Notes under the pieces: generated by a model
Database searches by the model: none
Seen by the model: only the letters and a program-made list of their open reading frames with translations
Told to the model about the DNA's origin: nothing
Shown here: positions 10,528-21,113 of the stretch, piece after piece
Position numbering within the stretch: position 1 is the first letter of the stretch
How the letters are laid out: each line of letters begins with the position of its first letter
Source: Puccinellia tenuiflora
Taxonomy: Eukaryota > Streptophyta > Magnoliopsida > Poales > Poaceae
Length of the DNA: 64,000 nt
Direction: 5' to 3'
Assembly (NCBI GenBank): GCA_012064385.1
Contig: QRDG01000131.1
Location: 1,333,493-1,397,492, forward strand
Position numbers and translations under genes: made by a program

Positions 10528-11950
10528 CTTCATCAGTCCCTCCCTCCTCACCGGAAGTCGCCGTCAATGCCTCCCTCCTCACCGGATGTCGCCATCAACG
10601 CCTCCCTCATCACCTACGGCGCCGCCAGCGTCCCCGCCGGAGTAGATCTTGAAAGCATGTGCCGGTGAGAGGAGAACGGAGGTGGAGGTGGAGGTGGAAG
10701 AAGAGGCGGGCTCGGTGGAGGTGGGAGGAGCCGGCCAGGGGGTGGGGAAAATAGTTAGGTTTTTTTTTACAGGATCAAGTGTTGTTTGCCTCTATTTATA
10801 GAGGGTTCGAACTACATTTTTTTGGCTAAGTGGAGGGTCTTTGTTGCAAAATAACAAAGAGCCGTCGGATGGAGAATGAACGTCCGGCATAAGCCGGGGA
10901 CGTCCAACTAGTTGTGGGAAAACCGCGTTCGAAAAACTTAGCTCGGTCCTATAATAGCGCTGCGCCACTGCCACGGCTTCCTTGGAGCAGGAGATGTACG
11001 CCCTGCACCGGAATTGGTGAGCCGGGCTGGCCGCCCCTTCTTGGCTCCCTGGTGTAACACACAAACAAGGTGCCTGCGTGCAATGGTCTTGATCAATGGA
11101 TCACAAGCAATCAAGACAACATCGTGCATCCATCCGCAGTCGCATACGTACATATTTCTGCCTGCGTGCATCCACTGACCCCAATCACCGTCTGGCCTCA
11201 CTCCATCATATGCGCTCACCTCACCTCTGTTCTTTTTCCCGATCGGACTGAACAGAGAAGGTTCAGAAACAGTTACCTGAATGCACGAACGAACCAACCT
11301 GCCGCTGGTCGTCCGTCCAACCATAGGTAGGTAGGTCAGGTGGGGGTGATCAACTCAGCTGCCAACAATTATTTTAGGGTTCGAGTTTTGGATAACAGCC
11401 ACGTCTGAATGCATCATGCAATATAGGGTCCAAACAGAAACAGTGAAGAAGAATAATGACATTATCATGGAGGCTGCAGTGTTGCCAAGAGGTTGGCTTA
11501 TGTCCAGTCTGGACACGAGCAGAAAGGGCATGGCAGCTCGGCGACGGAGGTCAATGAAAAGAATTAGGCTGTAAATGTGCAGTTGGGACTTAGGACAGGC
11601 AGAGTAGATCGTGGGAAACACTGGCACATGCCTTTTTTTTTTTTTTTTGACAGGCCGTATTATTTTGTAAAAGCTAAGCATGTCTAAGATAGGTCAGCCT
11701 GCAGTAACGCAGGAAACATAGTACTAGCCTTAGTATTTTGTAACACTACCAAGAAAACTTAAGCGTTCCAGCCTACGAGCTGTTACGCAGGGTTCGCTTC
11801 ATTTTCTTGGGCCATATATAGTGATTTGATCGATGCCTTGGCCTTTTTCTATCATGTTCATCTTCTCGCTCTCATTGGTTTGTTTTCAAGGAGTCTATCT
11901 CCATCAGATTCTTCGCCCTTTAGCTCCTCATCACCATTAATCCTAAGTTC
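10528..11950. other. Intergenic; no gene recognised
   Basis: Positions 10536-10745 contain imperfect repeats of CTCCCTCCTCACCGGA and a GGAGGTGGAGGTGGA tract. AATGAACGTCCGGCATAAGC near 10875 looks like transposon-end sequence. A run of T residues at 11633-11649 could be the poly-A tail of an old minus-strand retroposon. Nothing here supports a protein-coding gene. Confidence 0.4.
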
Positions 11951-11956
11951 CTAACC

Positions 11957-14900
11957 GTGCGATATGGCACGAAGGGTGGCATACTCTTGCTATGGGATGA
12001 TCGTGTAGTTCAAGTCTCTAATGTTCAAACCGGCACGTACTCGTTGTCGGCCACGGTTTCGGTAGTTGGCTCCGACACATCGATTAAACTCACCACGGTT
12101 TATGGGCCTACCCGTGGACACCTAAAGGATGACTTCTTCAACGAGCTAGTTGCGGCAAAGCCCCCGGCGGGCACAAAATGGTTGGTCACCGGCGATTTTA
12201 ACCAAATCTACAAGGCAAGTGATAAAAACCGCAACAACGCAAATCGAAGCCGGATTGTCCGAATGCCCTTAATTTGTGTAACCTCAAGAATATCCATCTT
12301 CAAAACCGCAAATACACATGGAGCAACGAACGGCAAGACCCAACTATGAGCAAGCTTGATGGTTTCTTTTGCAATGAGGAATGGAACATCGCCTTCTCGG
12401 ATCACACGCTTCAAGCCCTATCCTCGTCCCTCTCCGACCATTGTCCCTTGTTACTTGCCAATAGTAAGGGGCCCAAGAGGCCTAAATCCTTTCGCTTCGA
12501 GAACTTTTGGATTAAAATGCCGGGATTCAATGAAGTCGTCAATGAAGCTTGGAATGATACCTATCACCACTTGGAGCCATGTCAACTACTTTTTCACAAG
12601 CTCAAACGGACCGGTCAAAAACTAAGATGGTGGAGTAAATCTCTCTTCTCCAAAGCAAAAGTTGAACTTCATATGGCCTTAGCGGTCATACATCGGCTCG
12701 ACATTGCCCAAGAATCTAGGACCTTGAGTGTCGATGAGAGGGAGATTAGGATCCGATTAAAGAGGAGAATCATTGGGTTGACGGCGCTTGAACGATCTAG
12801 GAAGAGACAAAGCTCAAGAGTAATCAAGCTAAAAGAGGGAGATGCTAATACCAAATATTTCCACCTTCGTATCAATGCTAGAAGGAGGAAAATTTTCATT
12901 CATCGATTGAAGCACAACAATGGATGGGTCACGGATCATGACCAAAAGAGAGACATCATCCATGACCACTTCAAGTCAATCATCAAGAGGGGGCCTCCGC
13001 GCACTACCACCTTCAATTGGAACCATATTCCAACACCTCCATGTGACCTTAGTGGGCTTGATTTGCCTTTTTCGGAGGAGGAGGAGGTAAAGACCGCCAT
13101 AAACAATGCCGCTTCTGACAAGGCGCCCGGTCCGGACGGCTTCACGGGGGCTTTTTTCAAGGCATGTTGGAGCACTATTAAAGAGGATATCATGAAAGTG
13201 ATAAACCAATTCTCCGCCCTTCATATCAACAATCTCCATTGGCTCAACTCCGCGAACATTGCCCTACTACCAAAAAAAGATGGCGCCGAAGAAGTCACCG
13301 ATTTTAGGCCAATTAGTCTCATACATGCGATGGCCAAGCTTATTTCCAAAATGATGGCCACCTGACTTGCACCACACATGAACAAACTAGTCTCTAATGC
13401 TCAAAGTGCTTTCATAAAGACAAGAAGCATTCATGATAATTTTCTCTACGTCAAGAATTTAGCAAGAAGGCTCCACAAGTCCAAGTCTCCCACTCTTCTC
13501 TTCAAGCTTGACATCAAGAAAGCTTTTGACTCGGTTCGTTGGGATTATTTCATGGATGTGATACAACACCTCGGCCTACCTAGTAAATTCTGTGATTGGG
13601 TTTCGGCGCTCCTCTCTTCCTCTATGTCGAGAGTGCTTCTCAATGGCATCCCCGGTATCCAATCAAGCATGGGAGAGGCCTATGTCAAGGAGATCCTCTC
13701 TCGCCGCTCCTCTTTGTGTTGGCCATTGATCCCTTGCACCACATTCTTCGGAAAGCTACCGAGCAAGGGCACCTCCATAATATTCGGGGAAGGGCCCCCA
13801 CCATTCGAACATCCTTGTACGCCGACGATGCCGCCATTTTTGTGGCTCCCAAAAAAGAATACATCATTTTTTTGGCTAACACTTTGAAGAATTTTGGAGA
13901 TGTCACCGGCCTTGTGACGAATTGTGCCAAAAGCCAAGTTGCCCCTATTAGATGTGATGGCCTAGACCTCGATGACATTCTCCAAGCCTTTCCGACCAAT
14001 CGAACAAGCTTCCCGATGAAGTATCTTGGTCTCCCTTTGTCGGTGACACGTCTCAAGAGAATCCACTTTCAACAATTGGAAGATAGGGCCGCCGGCAAGC
14101 TTCGACCTTGGGAGGGCAAGCATACCACCATGGCCGGCCGGTCGGTGTTGGTCAAAGCGGTCCTCACTAGTGTGGCCATCTACTTCATCACCGCTCTTGA
14201 TGTGCCTAAGGAGGTTCTAGTAAAAATTGATAGCATCCGGCGCGCTTATCTTTGGGCGGCATCCGAGAAGGTTACCGGTGGGAAATGCAAAGTAAATTGG
14301 GAAAAAGTCTACAAGCCAAAGGATCTTGGTGGTCTCACTAGTACAAAAACCCTTACCCGTGGCGCACCAAAATATTCTACCTGTGGCGCATGGCCATGCG
14401 CCACTAACTACCACGCCACGGGTAGCATATTACCCGTGGCGCACGGGGTTTGGTGCGCTACGAATACGGAAGAATACCCGTGGCGTACGGCCAAAATATG
14501 CGCCACGGCTACCTATTTAGAATTTTTTTTAAAGGAGCCACGGCCGGAGCGGGCCGCGGGGGGCTCCGTACTCGCCGGCACAGCTCCAGGATGGCTGCCG
14601 CGACCGTCGTCGACGCTCCTTGTGCCCACGCTTGCGAGAGGCTCCCGTCCATGCCCAGCCGCGGGGGGCTTCGGCCTCGCCGGATGCGGACGCGGGGGGC
14701 TCCGCTCCGGCGGCCGCCAACCCACCTCGGTTCCACGCCGCCGCGGAGCCTCAAAATCGCCGGGAGCCTCCTGCTGGGCCGCGTGGAGGGACGAGCACGC
14801 ACGACGCGGGCGAGTGGACGACGGACTCCACCACGCGCAGACGCAGTTCTCCGAATACCCACCGGCGTCAGCCAACGAGGTGAGGACAAAGCCAACGCCC

Positions 14901-16632
14901 TGCGCTGCCCCGCCGCCACCGCCTTGCCTTTGCCGGCCAGGACCCCCTTCCCCAACTCCCACTCATCGAACCGCAGGTCGACACCGCGCCGTCTCGACCG
15001 GTGGTTCCTCCACCGGTGGCTCGTCACGGGAAAGGGGATGGCAGGGGACGACAACCTCGCGCGGGGAGGGGGGGGGGGGTCTTCATGCCGATGGGAGCGG
15101 CAACTCGCGGGGGGCTTCATCGCCGGGCAAGATCCTCCACCAGTGGCTCGTCGCGGGAAGGGTATGGGAGGGGACGGCAAGCTCGCGGGGGGCTTCCTGC
15201 TAGGACAGTCCACGAGTGCGAGAGGATAAGGATAAGATATGGACGGTTGCAGGCTTCGATCTGGATCTGGATCTAAAAAGAAAAAAGGAAAATTCAACCA
15301 TGCGCGTGACGTACCAAAGTTAGGCTGCGCCACAACTAATATTTGCATCTGGAACCACAAATAGCTGTGACGCAAGTTGTTGGGATGCCCCACGGGTAGC
15401 TACCTACTCGTGGCGCACAAAAGTGCGGTGCGCCACGGGTAAGGAGGGGGCACACCAGCCAGTCCGGCCACCACATAGCCGTGGCACACCCAATTTTTTG
15501 TGCGCCACGGGTAAATAGCTATCCGTGGCGCACCGTCATTTTGGTGCGCCACGGCTTTTTCGTGCGCCACGGCTATATACCCGTGGCGCACCAAAATGAC
15601 GGTGCGCCACGGCTATTTTTTTCACCTATAAGTGTTTTCCTACTAGTGTCTAGGCATCCTCAACTTTAACAAATTCGCCTCGGCCCTACGTTTGAGATGG
15701 CTATGGTTCGAATGGAGCAATGACCCAAAGCCTTGGAAGGGGCTTGGGACCCCTTGCACCACGCATGATCAAGACCTCTTCGCGGCTGCCACTAAGGTGG
15801 ACATTGGTAACGGCGAAATGGCGCTTTTTTGGGAGTCATCTTGTCTGGACGGTTTGAGACCTAAGGATATTGCCCCGCTAATTTATAGCATTACAAAGAG
15901 GAAGACGTGCACGGTGCGGAAAGCTCTTGAGAATGACTTTTGGGTGGACCAAGTAAACACGGAAGGGGACCTCACTCTCGAACACATCACCCAATTCGTC
16001 CACCTTTATGAGCGTCTCTCCGAGGTCCACCTCACACCCGCCACCTCAGATACGATCACATGGAAACTCACGAAGAATGGGGCATACTCCTCCACGCCGG
16101 CATACAAAATGCAGTGTTTGGGTCACACCACATCAACAATGCCTCGTCTTGTTTGGAAGCCGTGGGCGCCCTCCAAATGCAAAACTTTCGCATGGTTGAT
16201 CCTTCAAAACCGGGTATGGACGGCGGATAGGCTCCAACGAAGGGGATGGCCAAATTGTGGAGTTTGCAAGCTTTGTAACCATGTCCAAGAATCGAGCGCT
16301 CATCTCTTCTTCCAATGTCGATTGACTAAAAGGATTTGGGCCTCTTTGAAGACATGGCTTGGGCTACATGACCTCAACCCGGATGGGTGGAATGGCATCG
16401 ATAGTGTGAAGGAGTGGTGGACGGAGGTAATACACAAAAGGGGAGCGCTAGGAAAGGATTGGCCTCTCTTGCAATGCTTGTTTCTTGGGAAATATGGCTA
16501 GAGAGGAACGCCCGCGTCTTCCGAAATGAGTCAACTACCGCAACCATGCTTCTTAATAAGATCAAAGATGAGGCGGTGGCATGGAGCCACGCCAGGGCTA
16601 AATCGCTTTGTAGCATTATGTCGGGAGAGTAG
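11957..16632 (+). pseudogene. LINE ORF2 (endonuclease and reverse transcriptase), inactivated
   Basis: The product would nick DNA and reverse-transcribe LINE RNA at the target. Visible breaks are a frame change near 12255 in the endonuclease; an in-frame TGA at 13363-13365 where the context suggests an original CGA (Arg); a one-base loss near 13655 just before LCQGDPLSPLLF; a 1313-bp CACTA insertion at 14336; and a frame change near 16480 close to the C-terminus. Domains in order are endonuclease, palm/fingers of reverse transcriptase with YADD, the thumb region, and a Cys/His zinc-binding segment. The frame runs on exactly across the CACTA if it and one TCT copy are left out, so the CACTA came in after the LINE. 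Confidence 0.85.
14336..15648. mobile_element. Non-autonomous CACTA (En/Spm-type) transposon
   Basis: The element begins CACTAGTACAAAAACCC and ends GTGTTTTCCTACTAGTG, giving inverted CACTAGTA ends, and is flanked by the 3-bp duplication TCT (14333-14335 and 15649-15651). The first about 180 bp and last about 270 bp hold many copies of a subterminal motif around CCGTGGCGCACC, in opposite main orientations at the two ends, as expected for CACTA transposase-binding sites. The middle (about 14520-15230) is very GC-rich with overlapping open frames on both strands but no recognisable protein. No transposase is encoded, so a related autonomous element must have moved it. Confidence 0.95.
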
Positions 16633-17668
16633 ACCTTTTGTTTATAGTCTTGGCCATTTTGGGTCAAGACGGACTTGTAATACTGCTTAAAAACCTCTCT
16701 TTAATTAATGCCCAGTTGCCGCTATGCACTTCACTTTCAGTACTCTGCCTAACACTGTCCTGTTTCTGCGGAAAAATTTCTCTACTGTTCTACTTCAGTA
16801 CCAAACAACGGAACACAATCTTGTCGTGTTCCTTCCTTTTCCTTCGCCGACGATTGATAAAATGGACAAGAATACAAGATGCCAATAATTTCAACTGTTG
16901 AACGAAGTGTTTCCCACCCAATTCTGCCATGTTCACCGACACCTTAGAAATGCTTCACCAGCTATAATGCTACTGTTTCGTTGACTTGTGTATTTGATTC
17001 TTTTATTTCTTAGCTATACAGAGAAGGTACCACTATATACAAATCAAAATCACATATTCTACTACTATAATGTATAAAAGCATTTCTAGCTGATCCCGAA
17101 AAGCTGGTACCATAAAATCGTTTTAGTGTACACTGGAAAACACAGTTTACGGCATGAAATTTACCTTACCGGAATAGATATCGAAAAAACCCTTAAAACA
17201 CACAAGACCCACATGTCAGTATTTTTTTTCTTTTTTCTCCTTGCACCCTTTTATTCTTCCTCCTCCCCCAAGCACCAGCCGTCGCCCGTGCCCTCCCAGC
17301 ATCGGCCGCTGCCCGTGCATGCTCGTCGGCCTCTAGCGGTCGCGCCCTGCTCGTGCACGCCCGCGCTCGTGCTTGCCCACAGCCTTTACACAGTCTGCTC
17401 TTGCGTGCGTGCTCGCCCACAACCCCTCACACGGTCGCACGGTCCCGCCCAACTGCTCGCACTCGCGCCAGGGCCGGTTGTTCGCCTGCTCCGACGAACG
17501 CCCATTTCCTCACACGATTTCATTGCGATATGGTCAAACATCGAATGGAAAAGAAGATACGTGGTGAAATACGGCTCAGAACGGGCCGTAATCGAGACGA
17601 TGCGGTGGAAGTTGGTCGGATTCCAGCAAGTCCAGCGACGGCCAGTTGGGCTGAAAGTCCCCCTTCCT

Positions 17669-17691
17669 CCCCCCCCCCCCCCCCCCCCCCC
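17669..17691. repeat. Poly-C run of 23 bases
   Basis: This is an uninterrupted C homopolymer. On the other strand the G run could form a quadruplex. Homopolymers of this length are also prone to sequencing or assembly length errors. Confidence 0.9.
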
Positions 17692-17934
17692 AACCGTCAC
17701 GTGGCTATTTGATTCACAGAAAAATGACAAAAATAGACATATGGGACACTCAGGGTCCAATCTCCCGCTCCCCTGAAAAAATAATTCCAGGTGGGGCCGT
17801 TTTCCGAGATCTGTCGGATCATTTTTTTACTCCGAAACCTACGGTAATTATAGGGGTTAGGGGTTAGGCCGTTTTCTGAGATCTGCTAGAGATGATTTAA
17901 GTGCACCGCACCAATAGAATGCAAAATAACATAT

Positions 17935-18010
17935 TACCTTTGTTTTAAAATATAAGACTAGCCTAACAAAATGTCTTATATTCTGGATCAGATTCTGAAA
18001 TGGAGGTAGT
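17935..18010. mobile_element. Decayed Stowaway MITE
   Basis: The ends TACCTTTGTTTTAAAATATAAGAC and GTCTTATATTCTGGATC...AATGGAGGTAGTA are imperfect inverted repeats of the Stowaway type. The element is short (about 76 bp) and degenerate. Confidence 0.6.
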
Positions 18011-18226
18011 ACTTTAAAAGAACAGACCACGCTTGTACCGGTGAGTGGTAACAGACAGCTGGAGACAGTCAGTTTTCAACGTGTTCACCATCTCGGCCAA
18101 ACCATAAACTGATTTGCTACAGTGGTACTCCGTATTAAAGATGCAAGTTCGTTGGATCCGGTCTACGAACCGGCTAACATGGGTCCGTCTTACTAGTTCA
18201 CATTAGCTCGACAATATTCAACTCAA

Positions 18227-19909
18227 CCGAAGGCAAAAGCTTTACCTTATTCATTAATTAAAAAGAGGGGGTTCGATTTATTAGCGGAAAAACCCGGAGG
18301 AAAACCATACAACGCAAACACCACGGGGCCAAGCCCACAACCTAAGAGCAACACCCAACAACACTCGGGGCCGCCGCCCCGACATCCAGCTAATTCCGCC
18401 ACGCCGAGCAGACCACCAACACCACCTTCCGGGACCGCCATCCCGACATACCACCGCTCGAACTCGAGCCACGACGCCGCACGACTCAGCCACCCGCAGC
18501 CCAAGCTGCACAGGGTACACTGCTCGCAGACCACGGCCGCCGCGCCAACATCCGGGGCCGCCGCCCTGGCCTAAAAGGCAACCGCTGCTGCCGCTGCCCC
18601 AGCAGCCCCGACAGCCTCGCCGCCAACACCACCTTCCGGGACCGCCGTCCCGACGTAGCACCGCTCGCATCCGAGCCACGACGCCGCACGATTCAGCCAC
18701 CCGCAGCCCAAGCTGCACAGAGAGAACCGCTCGCAGACCACGGCCGCCGTACCAACATCCGGGGCCGCCGCCCCGGCCTAAAAGACAGCAGTCGCTGTCA
18801 CCTCAGCCCCGACACCTTCATCGCCACCACCTCCCACAACCACGGGTCCCTCCAGCCGGCCACCACTCCAAGAACGATGCCCCCAAGGGGGAGCATGACG
18901 CAAGGCGCCATCATCGTCCGATCCCGGAAGATCTAAGGTTTCCCCCAGAGTGGCGCGGGCAGAAGGCGAGCGCCACGTCTCAACGGCGTCTCCAAGGAGA
19001 GCCACGGCGCCCCGAGGCGTCGTCGCCGCCTGCCACAAGAGCAGAGCTTTCGCCCGACGATGACGCGCCTTGCGCCTGCCCGCGCCGCGAGACCGACCGG
19101 TCCACCGAGCTAACCGCAAACCAGCAGCACCAACACGCCAGGAGCAGCCACCTCCTGCTGTCGCACGCCGGACCCAACTGTGGCGCCTCCAGCCACGGTG
19201 GCCGCCGCCGCACCATCTTCCAGGGCCTGGGGCCGCCGCCCCAGCTTTCCACAGCACACCGCACGGCCACACCGCACGCCGGCGCAGCACCGAGCCACAG
19301 CGAGAACAAGCCGCGCCGCAGATCGAAGCGCATACACCGGAGTCCTCGCCGCTGACCACCTTCCTCACCGCCAACCGGAGCCGACGCCGAGGCCACCAAC
19401 CCAAGCGGGCCGCCAAGCCTGCGGCGACAAGCAGGGCGAGCCGCACATGCCCGCATCCCACCGCACACCGCAGCATCAACACCTGGAGCAGCAGGGCGGC
19501 GCCGCCCCCGCGCCCAGGAATTGGCGACCAAAGGTCCCGCCGCCGTCGCGCCAACCGGGGCTTTGCCCGGCGGCGCCTCCGGCGGCGGCGAGAGGAGGGG
19601 AGGCTGGGGCGGTTGCTTGAGCCCGGAGGGGCGCCCCGGTGCGGCCCGGCGCGGCCGCACGGGAGCGGGAGCACGAGAGAAGGCGTGCCCTTCTCGAGCT
19701 CCTCCGCGGGGAGAGACGGCGACGACGAAGCTTGTCTTCGGGATGGATGGAGAGAGGGCGCTGAGGGGGTTTCGGATCTGTGTTTGGCTAAACCAGAGGC
19801 GGCCGGAGGTGGGAGATCAGGAGCTGGCGGCGGCGGCGGTCGCAGAGCGCGGTCGCGAGCTTGGAGCCCCTCCCCCGTCCACTTCTGTAATTGAGTTATG
19901 CGTTGGGTT
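18227..19909 (-). mobile_element. LINE-like retroposon with 15-bp target duplication
   Basis: CAATATTCAACTCAA occurs exactly at 18212-18226 and 19910-19924, a long target duplication of the kind made by target-primed reverse transcription. The minus-strand 3' end reads TTAATTAATGAATAAGGTAAAG, like the tails of cereal LINE-type elements. The 5' half is GC-rich and resembles a gene-like leader. Two about 207-bp tandem units (from about 18431 and about 18638) lie in the 3' half. A 298-codon minus-strand frame (19674-18778) is low-complexity and I recognise no domain in it. It could be a non-autonomous LINE derivative or a processed copy of an unknown transcript. Confidence 0.7.
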
Positions 19910-19980
19910 CAATATTCAACTCAATGACTCCTACTACGGAGTAGAAGTTACTTTGACAATATTTAACTCATTAAATACTA

Positions 19981-20187
19981 CTCCCTCTATTCCGGTTTAA
20001 AAGACTTTTTTGAAAAATCATGCAGTCCCAAAATCCTCACTATTTAGGGGCATTTATATTAATTTCCTTTCAACTATTGAGTGTTTAACTATCTCCACCA
20101 ATACATGCAACTTTTCAGGTTTAATCACCAAATACCTAGAACCTAGAGAATTGACATGCACATTCTATAAACCGGGGACGAATGGAG
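19981..20187. mobile_element. Stowaway MITE
   Basis: The ends CTCCCTCTATTCCGGTTTA and TAAACCGGGGACGAATGGAG are inverted repeats flanked by TA on both sides (19979-19980 and 20188-20189). The element is 207 bp and lies about 0.9 kb upstream of the receptor-kinase ATG, so it may be part of that gene's promoter region. Confidence 0.88.
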
Positions 20188-20189
20188 TA

Positions 20190-21113
20190 AGTGAACCGCC
20201 AATCAAACATTCAAACTAGATGTCTAGAGGTGATCAGCGATCTCTTACGGAACAAAATCATTAGTGGGTTGCATCGGTATCGGACTTTTAAACACTTCAA
20301 TATTGTGTGTATCGATGGATGGAGAGGATTAAAAACAATCTATTTTTATATTTATATCTAAGAAAGGATCAATGTTCCCCCCTAAAATAGAACGAACAAT
20401 GCTGGTTCTGATGCTGGTTAGGGATGTACAAGAAGCGAAGCCTGTGTAGAAAGGAACCGGAAGCAACGGAATTACGGACGGAAGAATCATCTTGGACTAA
20501 AGTTAACCATATCCCTCCTCACTTCCTCAGTCAAACACAAAGCACAAGATCGCACTGTACTGCAAACAAAAACACTTTCGCCATGCCATTAGCGAAGCAT
20601 CAGCTTTGCTTCGCACCTGCCGCCTCACCTCACCTCCACCTGCTCCCCAATTTTTCGGTCAAATCCAAGGCGCGCTTGGAGCGAGGGGAGAGAGAAACAG
20701 ACCGCGATCCCAGAACCCAACAAAATTTAAGACGCGAGGAAGGACAGAGGAGGAGAGAGAGAGTATTAACTTTGCCGACCCCATTGCCACGACGCCGCAT
20801 CCAAATCTGCTGCCGGAAGGAAGCAAGGCATGGTGGCATCCGGCATTTGCGTCTCTCTCTCCCCTCTCCTTTTCTAGCGGTCTGCGCCGCGCACATTAGC
20901 TGTAGGCCAGTGGGAGGAGAGAGAGAGAGAGAGAGAAAGCACCGCCCGCCCCGCTGGCGGCCGCGCCCATGGCGATCCCCGTGGCCGCGTCGGTCCTAGC
21001 CTAGCCTAGCCTGGGGGAGAAGAAAGGCCAGAAAAAGCTTGTCAGGGGCACGAGGCGAGGAAAGAAACAAGAACGGGACCTTTCTTTTGCTGCTGTTGGG
21101 GGAGCGAGCGAGG
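20190..21113 (+). promoter_or_regulatory. Promoter and 5' leader region of the receptor kinase
   Basis: No separate gene is seen. A (GA)n tract at about 20914-20936, common in cereal 5' leaders, lies about 180 bp upstream of the ATG. An in-frame start further upstream is not supported. The transcription start is not defined by the sequence. Confidence 0.45.

Larger units (their letters stand above)
11950..16700 (+). mobile_element. L1-type LINE, 5'-truncated and mutated, split by a CACTA element
   Basis: The reading frame starts inside the endonuclease domain, so ORF1 and the endonuclease N-terminus are missing, as is usual for incomplete LINE insertions. In order it shows endonuclease (GDFN motif), reverse transcriptase (FKLDIKKAFDSV, YADD near 13818) and the C-terminal zinc-knuckle region (CKLCNHVQESSAHLFFQC) typical of plant L1 elements. 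The 3' part after the last stop (16632) is short. I did not find a convincing poly-A tail or target duplication, so both edges are approximate. Confidence 0.85.
16701..18211. other. Intergenic; no gene recognised
   Basis: This contains a GC-rich stretch (17260-17500) with overlapping low-complexity open frames, a 23-base C run, a repeated GGCCGTTTTCYGAGATCTG motif (about 17796 and 17868) and a decayed Stowaway. The GAGATCTG motif resembles terminal sequence of grass DNA transposons, but I could not define an element. Confidence 0.4.

Noticed and set aside
14450..15393. Overlapping open frames of 259-294 codons on both strands inside the CACTA element
   Set aside because: They are GC-rich, low-complexity and without recognisable domains; they arise from base composition.
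11640..16720. Target duplication for the LINE (ATTAAT near 11936 and 16702)
   Set aside because: Six bases are too short and the edges too uncertain to claim.
18778..19894. Several 146-298 codon frames on both strands
   Set aside because: Low-complexity Arg/Ala/Pro-rich shadows within the retroposon; no domain and no preferred frame.
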